A stretch of 64,000 bases of DNA, taken from assembly GCF_009866805.1 (NCBI RefSeq), contig NZ_SIZW01000043.1:372001-436000 (forward strand). The letters are read 5' to 3'. Both the position numbers and the translations under genes were made by a program. The notes beneath the pieces are model-generated. The model made no database searches, was not told the origin of the DNA, and saw nothing but the letters and a program-made list of their open reading frames with translations. The DNA is from Schauerella aestuarii (GTDB lineage Bacteria; Pseudomonadota; Gammaproteobacteria; Burkholderiales; Burkholderiaceae_B). Below are positions 26,875 through 36,175 of this stretch, one piece after another; within the stretch, counting starts at the first letter, position 1, and each line of letters starts with the position of its first letter.

Positions 26875-28431
26875 ATGCGTCGTGCGGTGAAATTCATCCT
26901 TATCGTGGTAACCCTTCTGGTCGTCGGATCGTGGCTGTCGCTCTATGCGTATGGGCGATTTGCGGATTCGGCGATGGGCGAGCCGAGCCATTCGATTGCA
27001 CCGGGCGGCGCCACCACGATGATCGACGCAGCGGTGGCACCCCTGGTGACGGCCCATCCCGATCGAAGTGGGCTCGTGCTGGTCTCCGATAACGCCGATG
27101 CCTTTGCCATACGGGCACTCTCGGCGCGTCATGCGGGACGCACGCTCGATGTGCAGTATTACCTGTGGCACGACGATCTCACCGGACGTCTCCTGGCGGG
27201 CGAACTGCTTGCCGCCGCGGATCGGGGCGTGCGCGTACGGGTGCTGCTGGACGACATCAATGCGCATGGCAGCGACGATGCCATGCGCGCCATGGTCAAG
27301 CATCCCAACATCGACATCCGGCTATTCAATCCTTCTCGCAATCGCGGCGGCACGATCGGTCGAGCGTTCGAGATGTTGTTTCGCGGGTTGAGTCTCAATC
27401 GGCGCATGCATAACAAGGCCTGGATCGTCGATGGGCAATTGGCCGTGGTGGGCGGGCGCAATATCGGCGACGAGTATTTCGATGCGGCGCATGCCACCAA
27501 CTTCCTCGATGCCGATGTGCTGGTGTTGGGCCGCGCCGTGGGTGAGGCGGCCGGCATCTTCGACGCATTCTGGAATAGCCGCGCGCTACTGCCCATCGAT
27601 GCGCTGCGCGAGCGCACGTCGCTCACACTCGACGGCTTGCGGGAAAGTTCGCGGGCGCTGCGTGCAAGTGCAGACGCCGAACCTTATTTGTCGCACGTGG
27701 CGCGCTCGGCTACGGTGGGCGCGTATCTCGATGGGTCGAAGCGTCCGCACTGGACGTCGTCGGCACGGATCGTGTCGGACCCGCCCGAGAAAGCGTTGGG
27801 GCAGGGTGACGAAAGCAACTGGTTGATCGAGGACATTCTCGCGGTGGGTCGCACCGCGACGCAGGATCTGTCGATCATTTCGCCGTACTTTGTGCCGGGC
27901 GCCGACGGCACGCAACAACTGATCGATGCTGCGCAGCAGGGCCGTCAGGTGACCGTGTTGACCAATTCGCTGGCCTCGAACGATGTGGCGGCGGTACATA
28001 GCGGGTATTCGCGCTATCGGGAAGCCTTGCTGCGTGGCGGCGTGCGGCTTTATGAGCTGATGCCGTTTGGCGATACGGAGACGAGTCTGTTTGGATCGAG
28101 TGGGGCCAGCCTGCATACCAAGGCGTTCATTGTCGACGGGCAGCGGGGCTTTGTGGGGTCGTTCAATTTCGATCCACGCTCGGTACGGTTGAATACGGAG
28201 ATGGGGCTGCTCTTCGACAACGCCGATGTGGCAAAGGAGCTGATGGCGCTCTTTACATTGCATACCGGGCCTGACCACAGCTATCGCGTGCAACTGACCG
28301 ACGATCGCCTGGTGTGGGAGGATCGTCGAAGCAAGCCGCCTAAGCAGTTGGATGTGGACCCGGAGACCTCATGGTGGCAACGTGCCAGCGTGCGGGTGCT
28401 CGGTTGGTTGCCGATCGAGAATCAACTTTAG
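26875..28431 (+). CDS. Phospholipase D family protein (cardiolipin synthase C-like)
   Basis: 518 residues from ATG 26875, with AGGA six bases upstream; the frame is open farther left but there overlaps the divergent DUF3597 gene. An N-terminal membrane anchor (about 7-25) precedes two PLD domains with full HKD motifs: H179-x-K181-x4-D186 (MHNKAWIVDG) and H414-x-K416-x4-D421 (LHTKAFIVDG). Each is followed by a Gly-Ser/Gly-Arg-Asn stretch (GGRNIGDEY; GSFNFDPRS). The layout agrees with ClsC/YmdC enzymes that make cardiolipin from phospholipids, although other phosphatidyl transfers or nuclease-like roles are possible. No YmdB-type partner gene is adjacent. Confidence 0.85.
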   Translation: MRRAVKFILIVVTLLVVGSWLSLYAYGRFADSAMGEPSHSIAPGGATTMIDAAVAPLVTAHPDRSGLVLVSDNADAFAIRALSARHAGRTLDVQYYLWHDDLTGRLLAGELLAAADRGVRVRVLLDDINAHGSDDAMRAMVKHPNIDIRLFNPSRNRGGTIGRAFEMLFRGLSLNRRMHNKAWIVDGQLAVVGGRNIGDEYFDAAHATNFLDADVLVLGRAVGEAAGIFDAFWNSRALLPIDALRERTSLTLDGLRESSRALRASADAEPYLSHVARSATVGAYLDGSKRPHWTSSARIVSDPPEKALGQGDESNWLIEDILAVGRTATQDLSIISPYFVPGADGTQQLIDAAQQGRQVTVLTNSLASNDVAAVHSGYSRYREALLRGGVRLYELMPFGDTETSLFGSSGASLHTKAFIVDGQRGFVGSFNFDPRSVRLNTEMGLLFDNADVAKELMALFTLHTGPDHSYRVQLTDDRLVWEDRRSKPPKQLDVDPETSWWQRASVRVLGWLPIENQL

Positions 28432-28503
28432 CGCCATTGCCATACCCCGTTCATATTCGCGGGGCACTATGACCGCCTTTCATGAGTTTGTAAGGTGGCA
28501 GCG

Positions 28504-30774
28504 ATGTTGGGATTTCAGAAACGCCGGCTGGCGGTGGTGTTGGCCGCGGCGTTTGCATTGACGGCATGTGGTGGCGATGACGATGACGATAACGGCTCCG
28601 TTACGCCACCGGTGGCTGAAACGCCGGGGGGCGGCACGCCGCCCGACACCGGTACACCACCCACCACGCCCGGCAATCCCGATCCCGGCACGCCGCCCGT
28701 CACGGATCCCGTTGGCGAGACGCCCACGAAGCCATCGGTGAAAGTGGCGTTCATTTCCGATGTTCACTTCCACGATGTGTATGGCCAGTTCGAAGACGGC
28801 TCGTTCGCAGGCCTGCCCACGCGCGCCAGTAATCAGAACGCGACGATCCGCACGATGTACGCGCAGCTTACGTCTACACGCCTGTTCAACGAAAACTACT
28901 TCGCATTTCGTGCGGCGCTGGACGACGCGGTCGCGAAAGGCGTGAAGCTTATCGTGTTGCCGGGCGACTTCAGCGATGACGGACAACCTGTGCACATGCG
29001 TGGCTTGAAGCGCATCATGGACGAGTACGCGGCACGCCACGGGGTCGAGTTTCTGGCCACGTTCGGCAATCACGATCCGGTGCGCCCTTTCACGATGGCG
29101 GCAGGCAAAAGCGATTTCCTGGGGGTGGGTGGCAAAACGCAGCGCATCTACAGCAAGGGTGGCGCTTCGGAGTGCGCCAACTACACCAGCTCATGGGCAT
29201 TGAAGCAGGCGGCAGGCGCCGATCTGCCCACGGTGTGCACGGAAGAAATCCAGCAGTTGGGGTACGAACCGCTGATGGCGTTTATGAGCTTGTATGGCTC
29301 CACGCCGCAGGCCAAGTACACCTATTGGGAAACGCCTTACAGCTCGTACCGCACGGTGGAGGGCTACAGCCTGCCGCAGGCGCAACGCGAGTCGGGCGCC
29401 GATACGCGTCAATATGAAATCTGCCGCGAAGGCACGGGCGATACGTTCAAGCAGGCGGATTACACGCAATGCCTGAAGACACCGGACGCCACCTATCTGG
29501 TCGAGCCGATCCCGGGCGTGTGGGTGATGGCGGTGGATTCGAACGTGTATATCCCGCAAGCCAATGCCGATCTCGCGCAACGCACGCGCGCCGATAACTT
29601 CGCCGGCTCGGGCGATGCGGGCTGGAACCGCATGGTCACGCACAAGCAGCATGTAGTGGCGTGGATGCAGGATGTGTCGGCCCGCGCCAAGGCGCAAGGC
29701 AAAACGCTGATCACCACAGGCCACTATCCGATGGTGCAGTTCTACAAGAACAGCAACGAGCAGATCGCGCAGATCTTCGGTGAAAGCGGTCTGGACCTGA
29801 AGCGCAAGCCTACGGATGCCACCACCGTTGCAGCGGCGGCAACGGGCGTGCAGTTGCACTTCGCGGGCCATTTGCATACCAACGATACGGCGATCTACAA
29901 CGGCGAAAACTATCTGGTCAACGTGCAGGTGCCGTCGCTGGCTGCCTACGTGCCGGCCTATAAGCTGGCCGAGTTCAAGGCGGGCAATCAGGTCGATATC
30001 GACACGGTGGTGCTGGAAAACGTGCCGCGCTTCAATGAGCTGTTCGAGCATTACGCCACCGAGCATGCTTATCTCGAATCGCAAGCCGGCAGCATCTTGT
30101 GGAACAAGGACGCGCTGAATGCCAAGTCGTACCGCGAGTTTGCGTCGTGGCACATCTCTGAGCTCACGCGCTTGCGCTTCCTGCAGAACAACTGGCCGTG
30201 CGAGATGCGTGAGATGGTGACCAAGCTCACGGCCGATCAGTTGCTCACGCTGGCAGTGCTGCAAACGCCGGTGACATTGGCGCAGTTGCAACGCGATGGG
30301 GGCTTCCCGGTGGATCTGACCACTTGCACAGTGCCGGACGGCACAGCGCCTTCTGCGACCGACACGGCGCGCTTCACCGCCGATCTGGATGCGGCACGGG
30401 TGCGTGCGACGCAACTGGCGAGCGCGCAAGGCCTGGCGATGAGCGATCTGGCGGCGGTGCCCGGTATCGATCTGGCGACGGACTTTCATCGCTTGTTCAA
30501 TGCGGGGGAGTTGGCCTACGCCGATGTGCAGCCGCGCGCCGGGCTGTACCGCGCATTCAATGCGGCATTGGGGACGTCGACGGCCTCGATCAAGGCCACA
30601 GGCGGCAAGCCGGCAGATAGCAACACGATTGGCGCGGTGTTTCAATCGCGCTTCAAGCCATTGTTCGAAGCGATGAGCCGCGTGACGCAAGCGCCGCCGA
30701 ACATGAAGTTTGCCGTGGATCTGAACGGCCGCACCGTGACACCGGTGGGACAGCAGGCGTTGACGTTGAAGTAA
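28504..30774 (+). CDS. Calcineurin-like metallophosphoesterase lipoprotein
   Basis: 756 residues from ATG 28504, with AAGG eight bases upstream. The signal peptide ends in LTAC (cysteine 22), followed by GGDDDDD and a Pro/Thr/Gly linker of about 45 residues that lifts the domain off the membrane. The phosphoesterase motifs are in order: SDVHFHD, GDFSDDG, GNHD, GHYP and GHLHTND, which are the two-metal ligands. The second half (about 520-756) is helical and unassigned. Such surface or periplasmic enzymes hydrolyse nucleotides, phosphodiesters or phospholipid headgroups; the substrate cannot be told. It follows the phospholipase D gene by 72 bases on the same strand and ends at an intrinsic terminator. 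Confidence 0.85.
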   Translation: MLGFQKRRLAVVLAAAFALTACGGDDDDDNGSVTPPVAETPGGGTPPDTGTPPTTPGNPDPGTPPVTDPVGETPTKPSVKVAFISDVHFHDVYGQFEDGSFAGLPTRASNQNATIRTMYAQLTSTRLFNENYFAFRAALDDAVAKGVKLIVLPGDFSDDGQPVHMRGLKRIMDEYAARHGVEFLATFGNHDPVRPFTMAAGKSDFLGVGGKTQRIYSKGGASECANYTSSWALKQAAGADLPTVCTEEIQQLGYEPLMAFMSLYGSTPQAKYTYWETPYSSYRTVEGYSLPQAQRESGADTRQYEICREGTGDTFKQADYTQCLKTPDATYLVEPIPGVWVMAVDSNVYIPQANADLAQRTRADNFAGSGDAGWNRMVTHKQHVVAWMQDVSARAKAQGKTLITTGHYPMVQFYKNSNEQIAQIFGESGLDLKRKPTDATTVAAAATGVQLHFAGHLHTNDTAIYNGENYLVNVQVPSLAAYVPAYKLAEFKAGNQVDIDTVVLENVPRFNELFEHYATEHAYLESQAGSILWNKDALNAKSYREFASWHISELTRLRFLQNNWPCEMREMVTKLTADQLLTLAVLQTPVTLAQLQRDGGFPVDLTTCTVPDGTAPSATDTARFTADLDAARVRATQLASAQGLAMSDLAAVPGIDLATDFHRLFNAGELAYADVQPRAGLYRAFNAALGTSTASIKATGGKPADSNTIGAVFQSRFKPLFEAMSRVTQAPPNMKFAVDLNGRTVTPVGQQALTLK

Positions 30775-30810
30775 GCGGGAAGTCGTCGCGCTCGTCCGCG
30801 ATGTGCGCGA

Positions 30811-30842
30811 AACAGCCCTTGAAAACCAAGGGCTGTTTTTTG
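30811..30842 (+). terminator. Intrinsic terminator after the phosphoesterase gene
   Basis: AACAGCCCTTG (30811-30821) and CAAGGGCTGTT (30827-30837) form an 11-bp stem with a five-base loop, followed by a run of T. It lies 36 bases downstream of the stop. Confidence 0.9.
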
Positions 30843-31033
30843 TTTGAAGGTTAGCCATGGGAGGAGCCTCCTGTCATTGCACGGTTGTGCGGTCGCGCAA
30901 TGCTCAAGTCCAGATGAAACGGCTGGGCGTGTCGACGCCGGATAGCCAAGAGCATCATTTATGATCACCCGCCGCGCCGGGATGTCATCGATCTTCGAGT
31001 TCCTCAGCGCGTTTGACATGAGGCGATGAAACG

Positions 31034-31939
31034 ATGAAAAGCAGAAGCAAGGTGTTGCGCGACAAACCGCATGCTGCCGCCTGGATGAAGCAAAATCCGA
31101 GAGCCTCGCGGAATATCAAGCGCATCGTGCAAGCGATGTCGGAGCGTTATCTGGGATCTCACCGAGGGTATATCGACCGGTCGACAGACGAGGTTGAATA
31201 TCGTTTCGGACGCGCTGCCGACGACCTTGTCATGGAAGGCGCAAAGCTGATCGGCAGAAAGCGGCACACGACCGTGCGCTTTCATTTGTATGGTCCATAT
31301 GCCCAAGGCGTGCACAAAAGCAGGACGATCAAGAACCGACTGGGTTATCCGCATCACGTCCTCGATATTGTGATCTCACCGGACGGCGCGCTTACGGCGT
31401 TGAACGATGTCATAGGTTCGTTTCGAACCTTTGGTGGCGAAGCGGCGCGCTTAAGTCCAGAGGCGAATCGACTTGCAACGCAGGCGGTCATCACCGACTT
31501 GACCGATACCGACGCCGATTTTGATCCTGGCAGCGTCGAAGATGCCCGGCAACGCGCGCTGCGCGCTGTTGCGGTACGTCGCGGCCAAGCTGCGTTTCGC
31601 AAGCGACTCGTCGGTCGTTACGACGGCAAGTGCGCGATTAGCGGATGTAGGGTCGATCAGGTACTCGAGGCCGCGCACATCACGCCGTATTTCGGTGCGG
31701 CCACGAATCACGTTCATAACGGCCTGTTGCTTCGCGCCGATCTGCACACGCTTTGGGATCGCGGGTTACTTGCGATCAACCCCGATAGTGGCAAAGTGTG
31801 GGTAGAGAAAGAGGCGAGGATCGAGGAGTACAAGACGCTTCACGGCAGGAAACTCAGTGGGGGCTGGGTCAAGCAATGCGGGCCTGCGCTTCTGGAGCAT
31901 TGGGAAACCTTCGTTGAGGGTAGCGCCAAAGCTGGCTAA
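31034..31939 (+). CDS. HNH endonuclease family protein
   Basis: 301 residues from ATG 31034, with GAGG about ten bases upstream. The C-terminal HNH domain (about 185-250) is intact: C200 and C205 as in a zinc-knuckle variant, the AHI histidine (H215), NGLLLRADLHTLWD with H238, and a tryptophan-aspartate end. This matches the HNH_2-type endonucleases. The N-terminal 130 residues are basic and not recognised. No methyltransferase or other restriction gene is next to it; it stands alone between two terminators. Roles in phage or plasmid defence are possible but not shown. Confidence 0.8.
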   Translation: MKSRSKVLRDKPHAAAWMKQNPRASRNIKRIVQAMSERYLGSHRGYIDRSTDEVEYRFGRAADDLVMEGAKLIGRKRHTTVRFHLYGPYAQGVHKSRTIKNRLGYPHHVLDIVISPDGALTALNDVIGSFRTFGGEAARLSPEANRLATQAVITDLTDTDADFDPGSVEDARQRALRAVAVRRGQAAFRKRLVGRYDGKCAISGCRVDQVLEAAHITPYFGAATNHVHNGLLLRADLHTLWDRGLLAINPDSGKVWVEKEARIEEYKTLHGRKLSGGWVKQCGPALLEHWETFVEGSAKAG

Positions 31940-31992
31940 CGAAGAATTCAATGCATGCTGGATGGCGTCAAAGCTCGCGGTCATGACGTAAA

Positions 31993-32032
31993 AAGCCGAA
32001 CCGTTCTCGAGGAACAGATTCGGCTTATTTTT
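31993..32032 (+). terminator. Intrinsic terminator after the HNH gene
   Basis: AAGCCGAA (31993-32000) pairs with TTCGGCTT (32019-32026), with an inner GTTC/GAAC pair around TCGAG, followed by ATTTTTG. On the other strand the A-rich start gives a T-run, so it may act in both directions. Confidence 0.8.
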
Positions 32033-32117
32033 GCGCTTCGCGTCATGCCGCGTTGCGCAAAATTTTCTGACATCACCGCCTGAGGCATAGCCTCGCAACG
32101 ATCACGCGGTCGGCCAG

Positions 32118-32139
32118 GGCATCGCCGTAAAGCGATGCC
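32118..32139. repeat. Perfect 8-bp hairpin just past the M20 peptidase stop
   Basis: GGCATCGC (32118-32125) and GCGATGCC (32132-32139) are separated by six bases, eight bases downstream of the peptidase stop on the minus strand. There is no T-run, so it may be an RNA-protecting 3' hairpin at the end of the operon. Confidence 0.5.
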
Positions 32140-32147
32140 GTCTTCGG

Positions 32148-33278
32148 TTACGCCAACTGCTTGAGCGTCAACTGCCAGAACTTTAAACGCTCGGGCAGGG
32201 TCGCGATCAGGATGTGTTCGAAGAGCGTGTGAGCGCCATCGCCGTCTGCACCCAGGCCGTCCAGCGTGGGCACGCCCAGCGCGGCGGTGAAGTTGGCATC
32301 GCTGCCGCCGCCGGTCATCGGGGCTTCCTCGAGCGCGAAGCCGGCTTGCGTGGCGTAGGCTTGCACGGTCTTGAGCAGTTCGCCGGTGGCTTCGGTGCGG
32401 GGCATCGGCGGGCGATTGAGGTCGAAATTCACGACGAGCTTCACGTCGGGATCGTGCGCCTTCAGTGCATCCACCTTCGCCTTCAGTTCCACGCCGGCTT
32501 CCGGATCGGGGATGCGGAAGTCGACTGTGATTTTGGCAAACGAGGGCACCACGTTGGTGGTGGTGCCGCCTTCGATCTTGCCCACGCTGACCGTGATGCC
32601 GCGCTCGTAATCGGTCATCGCTGCGAGTGCGAGCACTTGATGGGCGATTTCGCGAATGGCGCTGCGGCCCTTTTCGTGGGCCACGCCGGCGTGCGACGGA
32701 CGGCCGTGCGCTTCCACGGTGATGAAGCCCGTGCCTTTACGGGCCGACACACAGCGTCCGCCATTGGCGCGCGCGGGTTCGCACACCAGCGTGTACTTGG
32801 CGCGGGCCGCATGGGATTCGATGGTGGGGCGCGAATGCAGGCTGCCCACTTCTTCGTCGGGCACGATCAAAAATTCGACCGGCAATTGCGTGTCGTTGGC
32901 GCCCGAAAGATCGCCCAGTGCGGTCAGCGCGAGGTACGTGCCGCCCTTCATGTCGTAGGTGCCGGGGCCGAACAGCTTGCCGTCTTCGATGCGGCAGTCG
33001 TTCTTGGTGAGCGTGCCCACGGGGTGAACTGTGTCGTAGTGCGCGAGGATCAGGATGCCTTTGCGGTCGTCGCCGGCGGCACGATTGGTGATCGTGAGCG
33101 ACGGGCCGGTGGTGGCGCCGTGGTCGGTTTCAGTCACGGTCAGGCCGGCGGCGCGCGATTGGTCGCTGATCAGTTTGGCCATGGCCCTCAGCGTATCGGG
33201 GGCGTGCGAGGGCGATTCCAAGCGTACCCAGGTGCTGATGCCGTCGACCAGCTGGTCGGCGCTTCGTTCTACGGACAT
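32148..33278 (-). CDS. M20 family metallopeptidase (glutamate carboxypeptidase-like)
   Basis: 376 residues from ATG 33278, with GGAG six bases upstream; the longer in-frame extension would run into the hydrolase gene and is discarded. The metal-site motifs of M20 enzymes are visible: LAHYDTVHP, GTYDMKGG, the catalytic VPDEEVGS, a glutamate in LVCEPAR and the C-terminal GGGSDANF with a late histidine. The order is that of carboxypeptidase G2/ArgE-like cytoplasmic hydrolases that remove a C-terminal or acylated amino acid. It is the last gene of the peptide-transporter operon, 19 bases after the hydrolase, and probably breaks down the imported compound. Confidence 0.87.
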   Translation of the reverse strand: MSVERSADQLVDGISTWVRLESPSHAPDTLRAMAKLISDQSRAAGLTVTETDHGATTGPSLTITNRAAGDDRKGILILAHYDTVHPVGTLTKNDCRIEDGKLFGPGTYDMKGGTYLALTALGDLSGANDTQLPVEFLIVPDEEVGSLHSRPTIESHAARAKYTLVCEPARANGGRCVSARKGTGFITVEAHGRPSHAGVAHEKGRSAIREIAHQVLALAAMTDYERGITVSVGKIEGGTTTNVVPSFAKITVDFRIPDPEAGVELKAKVDALKAHDPDVKLVVNFDLNRPPMPRTEATGELLKTVQAYATQAGFALEEAPMTGGGSDANFTAALGVPTLDGLGADGDGAHTLFEHILIATLPERLKFWQLTLKQLA

Positions 33279-33297
33279 GCTTTTCTCCACTATGAAA

Positions 33298-34188
33298 TTA
33301 GGCGACCTGGCTGCCTGCCAGGCGAACAAGTTCTTCATCGGTCGGCATCTTGCCTTCAAACCACAGGCTGGCCGCCACGGCCGACATCGAGCGACCGTCG
33401 TGGCCGATGTGCGGCACGTTCTGCACTTGCCAGTTGAAGGGTAACCCCAGGCGTTCGGCGGCGGCTTTACCTGCGGCGAAATAGTTGTGGCCACGCGCGA
33501 AGCGGTGCGGGCCCTGGCGCAAGGCTTCCGGGTTGGCCGGCAGGTTGGGCGCGTTGACGTCGTTGTCGCACTCGCCCAGCAAGAGCAGCAGGGGATAGCC
33601 GAGCAGGCGTTCGAGGTGTGCGTCGCTCAAGCCCGCGATGTTCAGGCCTTCGGGGAAGTCGAGACCGCGATCGGGCAACGTGTACCAGCCCGAGTTCGAC
33701 GCGACAACGGCCTCGAAGGGGGCGTGCGATTGGCTGCTCATCAACCGATGCACAAACTGGCCGCCGGCCGAGTGACCGAACAAATGCGCACGATCGCGTT
33801 GCGTGACGCCGGTGGCGCGCACGTCCGCCCAGAGGCGTTCAAGGATGGCGTAAGTCCAGTCTTCAACTGGGCGTACGCGGCCTTCGGCATCGGTCACGCG
33901 GCCGTTGTTGTAGCTGTCCAACCCGGGCCAGTCGGCGTCCGAAAACGTGGGCGCGATGATCAGGAGGCCGTGCTTGTCGGCCGCCGGCATCCAGAAGTCG
34001 CAGTAATCGTCGCCGTTGCGCAGCACGCCGTGCTGCACCAGCACCACCGGGCGATCGGGGGTGTAGCCCTTGCCGCGATAGGTGTTCAGCGCCAACGGAC
34101 GGTCGGGGTTGCCGGCCTGGTCGACGTACGCCACACATTGGCGGCCGGATTGCGACAGCACGTCGCGCAAGGCGTTGATATCGTTCAT
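33298..34188 (-). CDS. Alpha/beta hydrolase (polyhydroxybutyrate depolymerase/LpqC-like)
   Basis: 296 residues; the ATG overlaps the stop of the upstream ATPase (ATGA). Features of the fold: VVLVQHGVLRNGDD with the oxyanion loop, the nucleophile in FGHSAGGQF, an acid in LLLGECDNDVN and a late histidine in VPHIGHDG. No signal peptide is present, so it acts in the cytoplasm. Family members cleave esters or amides, and some resemble PHB depolymerases. In this operon it probably acts on an ester or amide carried in by the Dpp-like transporter before the M20 enzyme. Confidence 0.8.
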   Translation of the reverse strand: MNDINALRDVLSQSGRQCVAYVDQAGNPDRPLALNTYRGKGYTPDRPVVLVQHGVLRNGDDYCDFWMPAADKHGLLIIAPTFSDADWPGLDSYNNGRVTDAEGRVRPVEDWTYAILERLWADVRATGVTQRDRAHLFGHSAGGQFVHRLMSSQSHAPFEAVVASNSGWYTLPDRGLDFPEGLNIAGLSDAHLERLLGYPLLLLLGECDNDVNAPNLPANPEALRQGPHRFARGHNYFAAGKAAAERLGLPFNWQVQNVPHIGHDGRSMSAVAASLWFEGKMPTDEELVRLAGSQVA

Positions 34189-35192
34189 GCAGCACTCGTA
34201 TCGTTAAGGAAACAGGCGGACCGGTGACCCGAGGCGATGTCTTTGAGCACGGGCTCTTCGACCTTGCAGCGGGGCATGGCATGCGGGCAGCGCGGGTGAA
34301 ACGTGCAGCCCGACGGCGGGCTCAAGGGCGACGGAATCTCACCCTTGATGGGCGTGAAGTTGCGGCCGCGTTGCGCCACGTTGGGCATCTCGGTCAGCAG
34401 CGCTTGCGTGTACGGATGATTGGCGCGGGCGAAAATCTCGCGCGCCGGCGCGATCTCGACGATGCGACCCAGATACATGATGGCCACCCGATCCGAGATG
34501 TGGCGCACCACGCCCAGATCGTGACTGATGAAGAGATAGGTGAATCCATGGCGGTCGCGCAGGTCCATGAACAGGTTGATCACCTGCGCCTGGATCGACA
34601 CGTCGAGCGCGGCCACCGGCTCGTCGCACACCAGAAACGAGGGTTGCACCATCAGCGCGCGGGCGATGCCGATGCGCTGGCGCTGGCCGCCTGATATCTG
34701 ATGGGGAAAGCGATCGCGGTATTCGGCACTCAGGCCCACTTCCGACAAGGCCTGATCGACACGTGCCTGCACATCCTTGGAGGCGGCCAGGTTATGCACG
34801 CGCAGCGACTCGCCGAGGATCTTGTGCAAACGTTGACGCGGATTGAGCGACGCTTGCGGATCCTGGAAGATCATCTGCACGCCGAGCGTGTATTCAAGCT
34901 TGTCGCGGCCCGTCAGCTTGGCGGCATCGCGACCCTTGTAGGTGACGGTGCCCTCGGTGGGGCGAATCAGCCCGGCCACCATGCGGCCAAGCGTGGATTT
35001 GCCACAACCCGATTCGCCCACCAGGCCCACGACTTCACCGCGCGCGAGGGTGAGGTCCACACCGTTGACGGCATGCACGGTGCGCTTGGGCATCGTCTTG
35101 CCGGCCATCGTGAGGATGCGCTGGGCGAGATCGGGACGGGGTTCGAACCGCTTGCGCAGATCGCGCAATTCGATAACGGCGGTATCGCTCAT
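34185..35192 (-). CDS. dppF: Peptide ABC transporter ATP-binding protein (DppF/OppF-like)
   Basis: 335 residues, overlapping the DppD-like gene by ATGA. It has Walker A GESGCGKS, the signature [14 protein letters not shown] and Walker [13 protein letters not shown]. Its C-terminal oligopeptide-transporter extension has clustered cysteines and histidine ([14 protein letters not shown]), which binds an iron-sulfur cluster or metal in OppD/DppD-type ATPases. It pairs with the next ATPase to drive the transporter. Confidence 0.93.
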   Translation of the reverse strand: MSDTAVIELRDLRKRFEPRPDLAQRILTMAGKTMPKRTVHAVNGVDLTLARGEVVGLVGESGCGKSTLGRMVAGLIRPTEGTVTYKGRDAAKLTGRDKLEYTLGVQMIFQDPQASLNPRQRLHKILGESLRVHNLAASKDVQARVDQALSEVGLSAEYRDRFPHQISGGQRQRIGIARALMVQPSFLVCDEPVAALDVSIQAQVINLFMDLRDRHGFTYLFISHDLGVVRHISDRVAIMYLGRIVEIAPAREIFARANHPYTQALLTEMPNVAQRGRNFTPIKGEIPSPLSPPSGCTFHPRCPHAMPRCKVEEPVLKDIASGHRSACFLNDTSAA

Positions 35193-36175
35193 ACAAGCTC
35201 CTGGACGAGGGGCACGTAGCAGCGATAGCTACGCTCGCCTTCGACCGTGTTTTCAGGGGGCACTTCGGCGCAACGCGCAATGGCGTTGGGGCAGCGGGGG
35301 CGGAAGGCACAGCCGATTTCGCGGCCGGCAAGCGTTGGCGCCATGCCGTCGATCTGGTGCAGACGTTGGCCCGGCTCCGCAGTGCTGGGCATCGAGTCGA
35401 GCAAGCCGCGCGTGTAGGGGTGACGCGGTGCGGACAGCACTTCATCCACCGTGCCGGTTTCGACGATGCGACCGGCATACATCACGGCCACGCGATCGGC
35501 CAGTTCGGCCACCACACCCAGATCGTGGGTGATCCAGATGAGTGCGGTGTCGTGTGCGCGGCACAGCTTCTGCATCTGATACAGGATCTGGCCCTGAATC
35601 GTCACGTCCAGCGCAGTGGTGGGCTCGTCGGCAATGATGAGTTCGGGTTGGTTGAGCATCGCGATGGCGATGGCCACGCGTTGGCGCATACCGCCCGAAA
35701 ACTCGTGCGGATAATTATCCAGGCGCGTGGCGGCGCTCGGGATACCCACCATTTCAAGCGCTTCCACACAGCGCGCGTCGGCCTGCTTGCGGGTCGTCTT
35801 GGGGTAGTGCGTGAAGATGGCTTCGCGCATCTGCTCGCCCACTTTGAGCACCGGATTGAGCGTCATCAGCGGATCTTGAAAGATCATGGCGATGCGGTCA
35901 CCGCGCAGTTTGCGCAGTTGCTCTTCCGTCTGCGTACAGAGGTCGACGCCGTCGAAAATCACTTCGCCCGCGACCACTTCGCCCGGCGGATCGATAAGAC
36001 CAATGAGGGAAAAGCCGGTCACGGATTTACCCGATCCCGATTCGCCCACCAGGCCCACGATCTCACCGCGTCGCACGGTGAAGTCCACGCCGTCGACCGC
36101 CGGCCAGGCGCCGGCTTCGGTATGAAAGGCGGTGCGCAAGCCGCGCACGTCAAGGAGTGTTTTATCTTGGCTCAT
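35189..36175 (-). CDS. dppD: Peptide ABC transporter ATP-binding protein (DppD/OppD-like)
   Basis: 328 residues, overlapping the DppC-like permease gene by ATGA. Walker A is GESGSGKSV, the signature [14 protein letters not shown] and Walker [15 protein letters not shown]. The C-terminal [14 protein letters not shown] is the cysteine motif of the OppD/DppD branch. Together with the DppF-like subunit it forms the heterodimeric motor of a peptide/nickel-type importer. Confidence 0.93.
   Translation of the reverse strand: MSQDKTLLDVRGLRTAFHTEAGAWPAVDGVDFTVRRGEIVGLVGESGSGKSVTGFSLIGLIDPPGEVVAGEVIFDGVDLCTQTEEQLRKLRGDRIAMIFQDPLMTLNPVLKVGEQMREAIFTHYPKTTRKQADARCVEALEMVGIPSAATRLDNYPHEFSGGMRQRVAIAIAMLNQPELIIADEPTTALDVTIQGQILYQMQKLCRAHDTALIWITHDLGVVAELADRVAVMYAGRIVETGTVDEVLSAPRHPYTRGLLDSMPSTAEPGQRLHQIDGMAPTLAGREIGCAFRPRCPNAIARCAEVPPENTVEGERSYRCYVPLVQELV

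Noticed and set aside
29191-30858. 555-codon minus-strand frame opposite the phosphoesterase
   Set aside because: Arg/His/Gln-rich shadow; the plus-strand protein has all metal-binding motifs.
32214-33437. 407-codon plus-strand frame opposite the M20 peptidase
   Set aside because: Shadow frame; the peptidase on the other strand has its catalytic motifs and a ribosome binding site.
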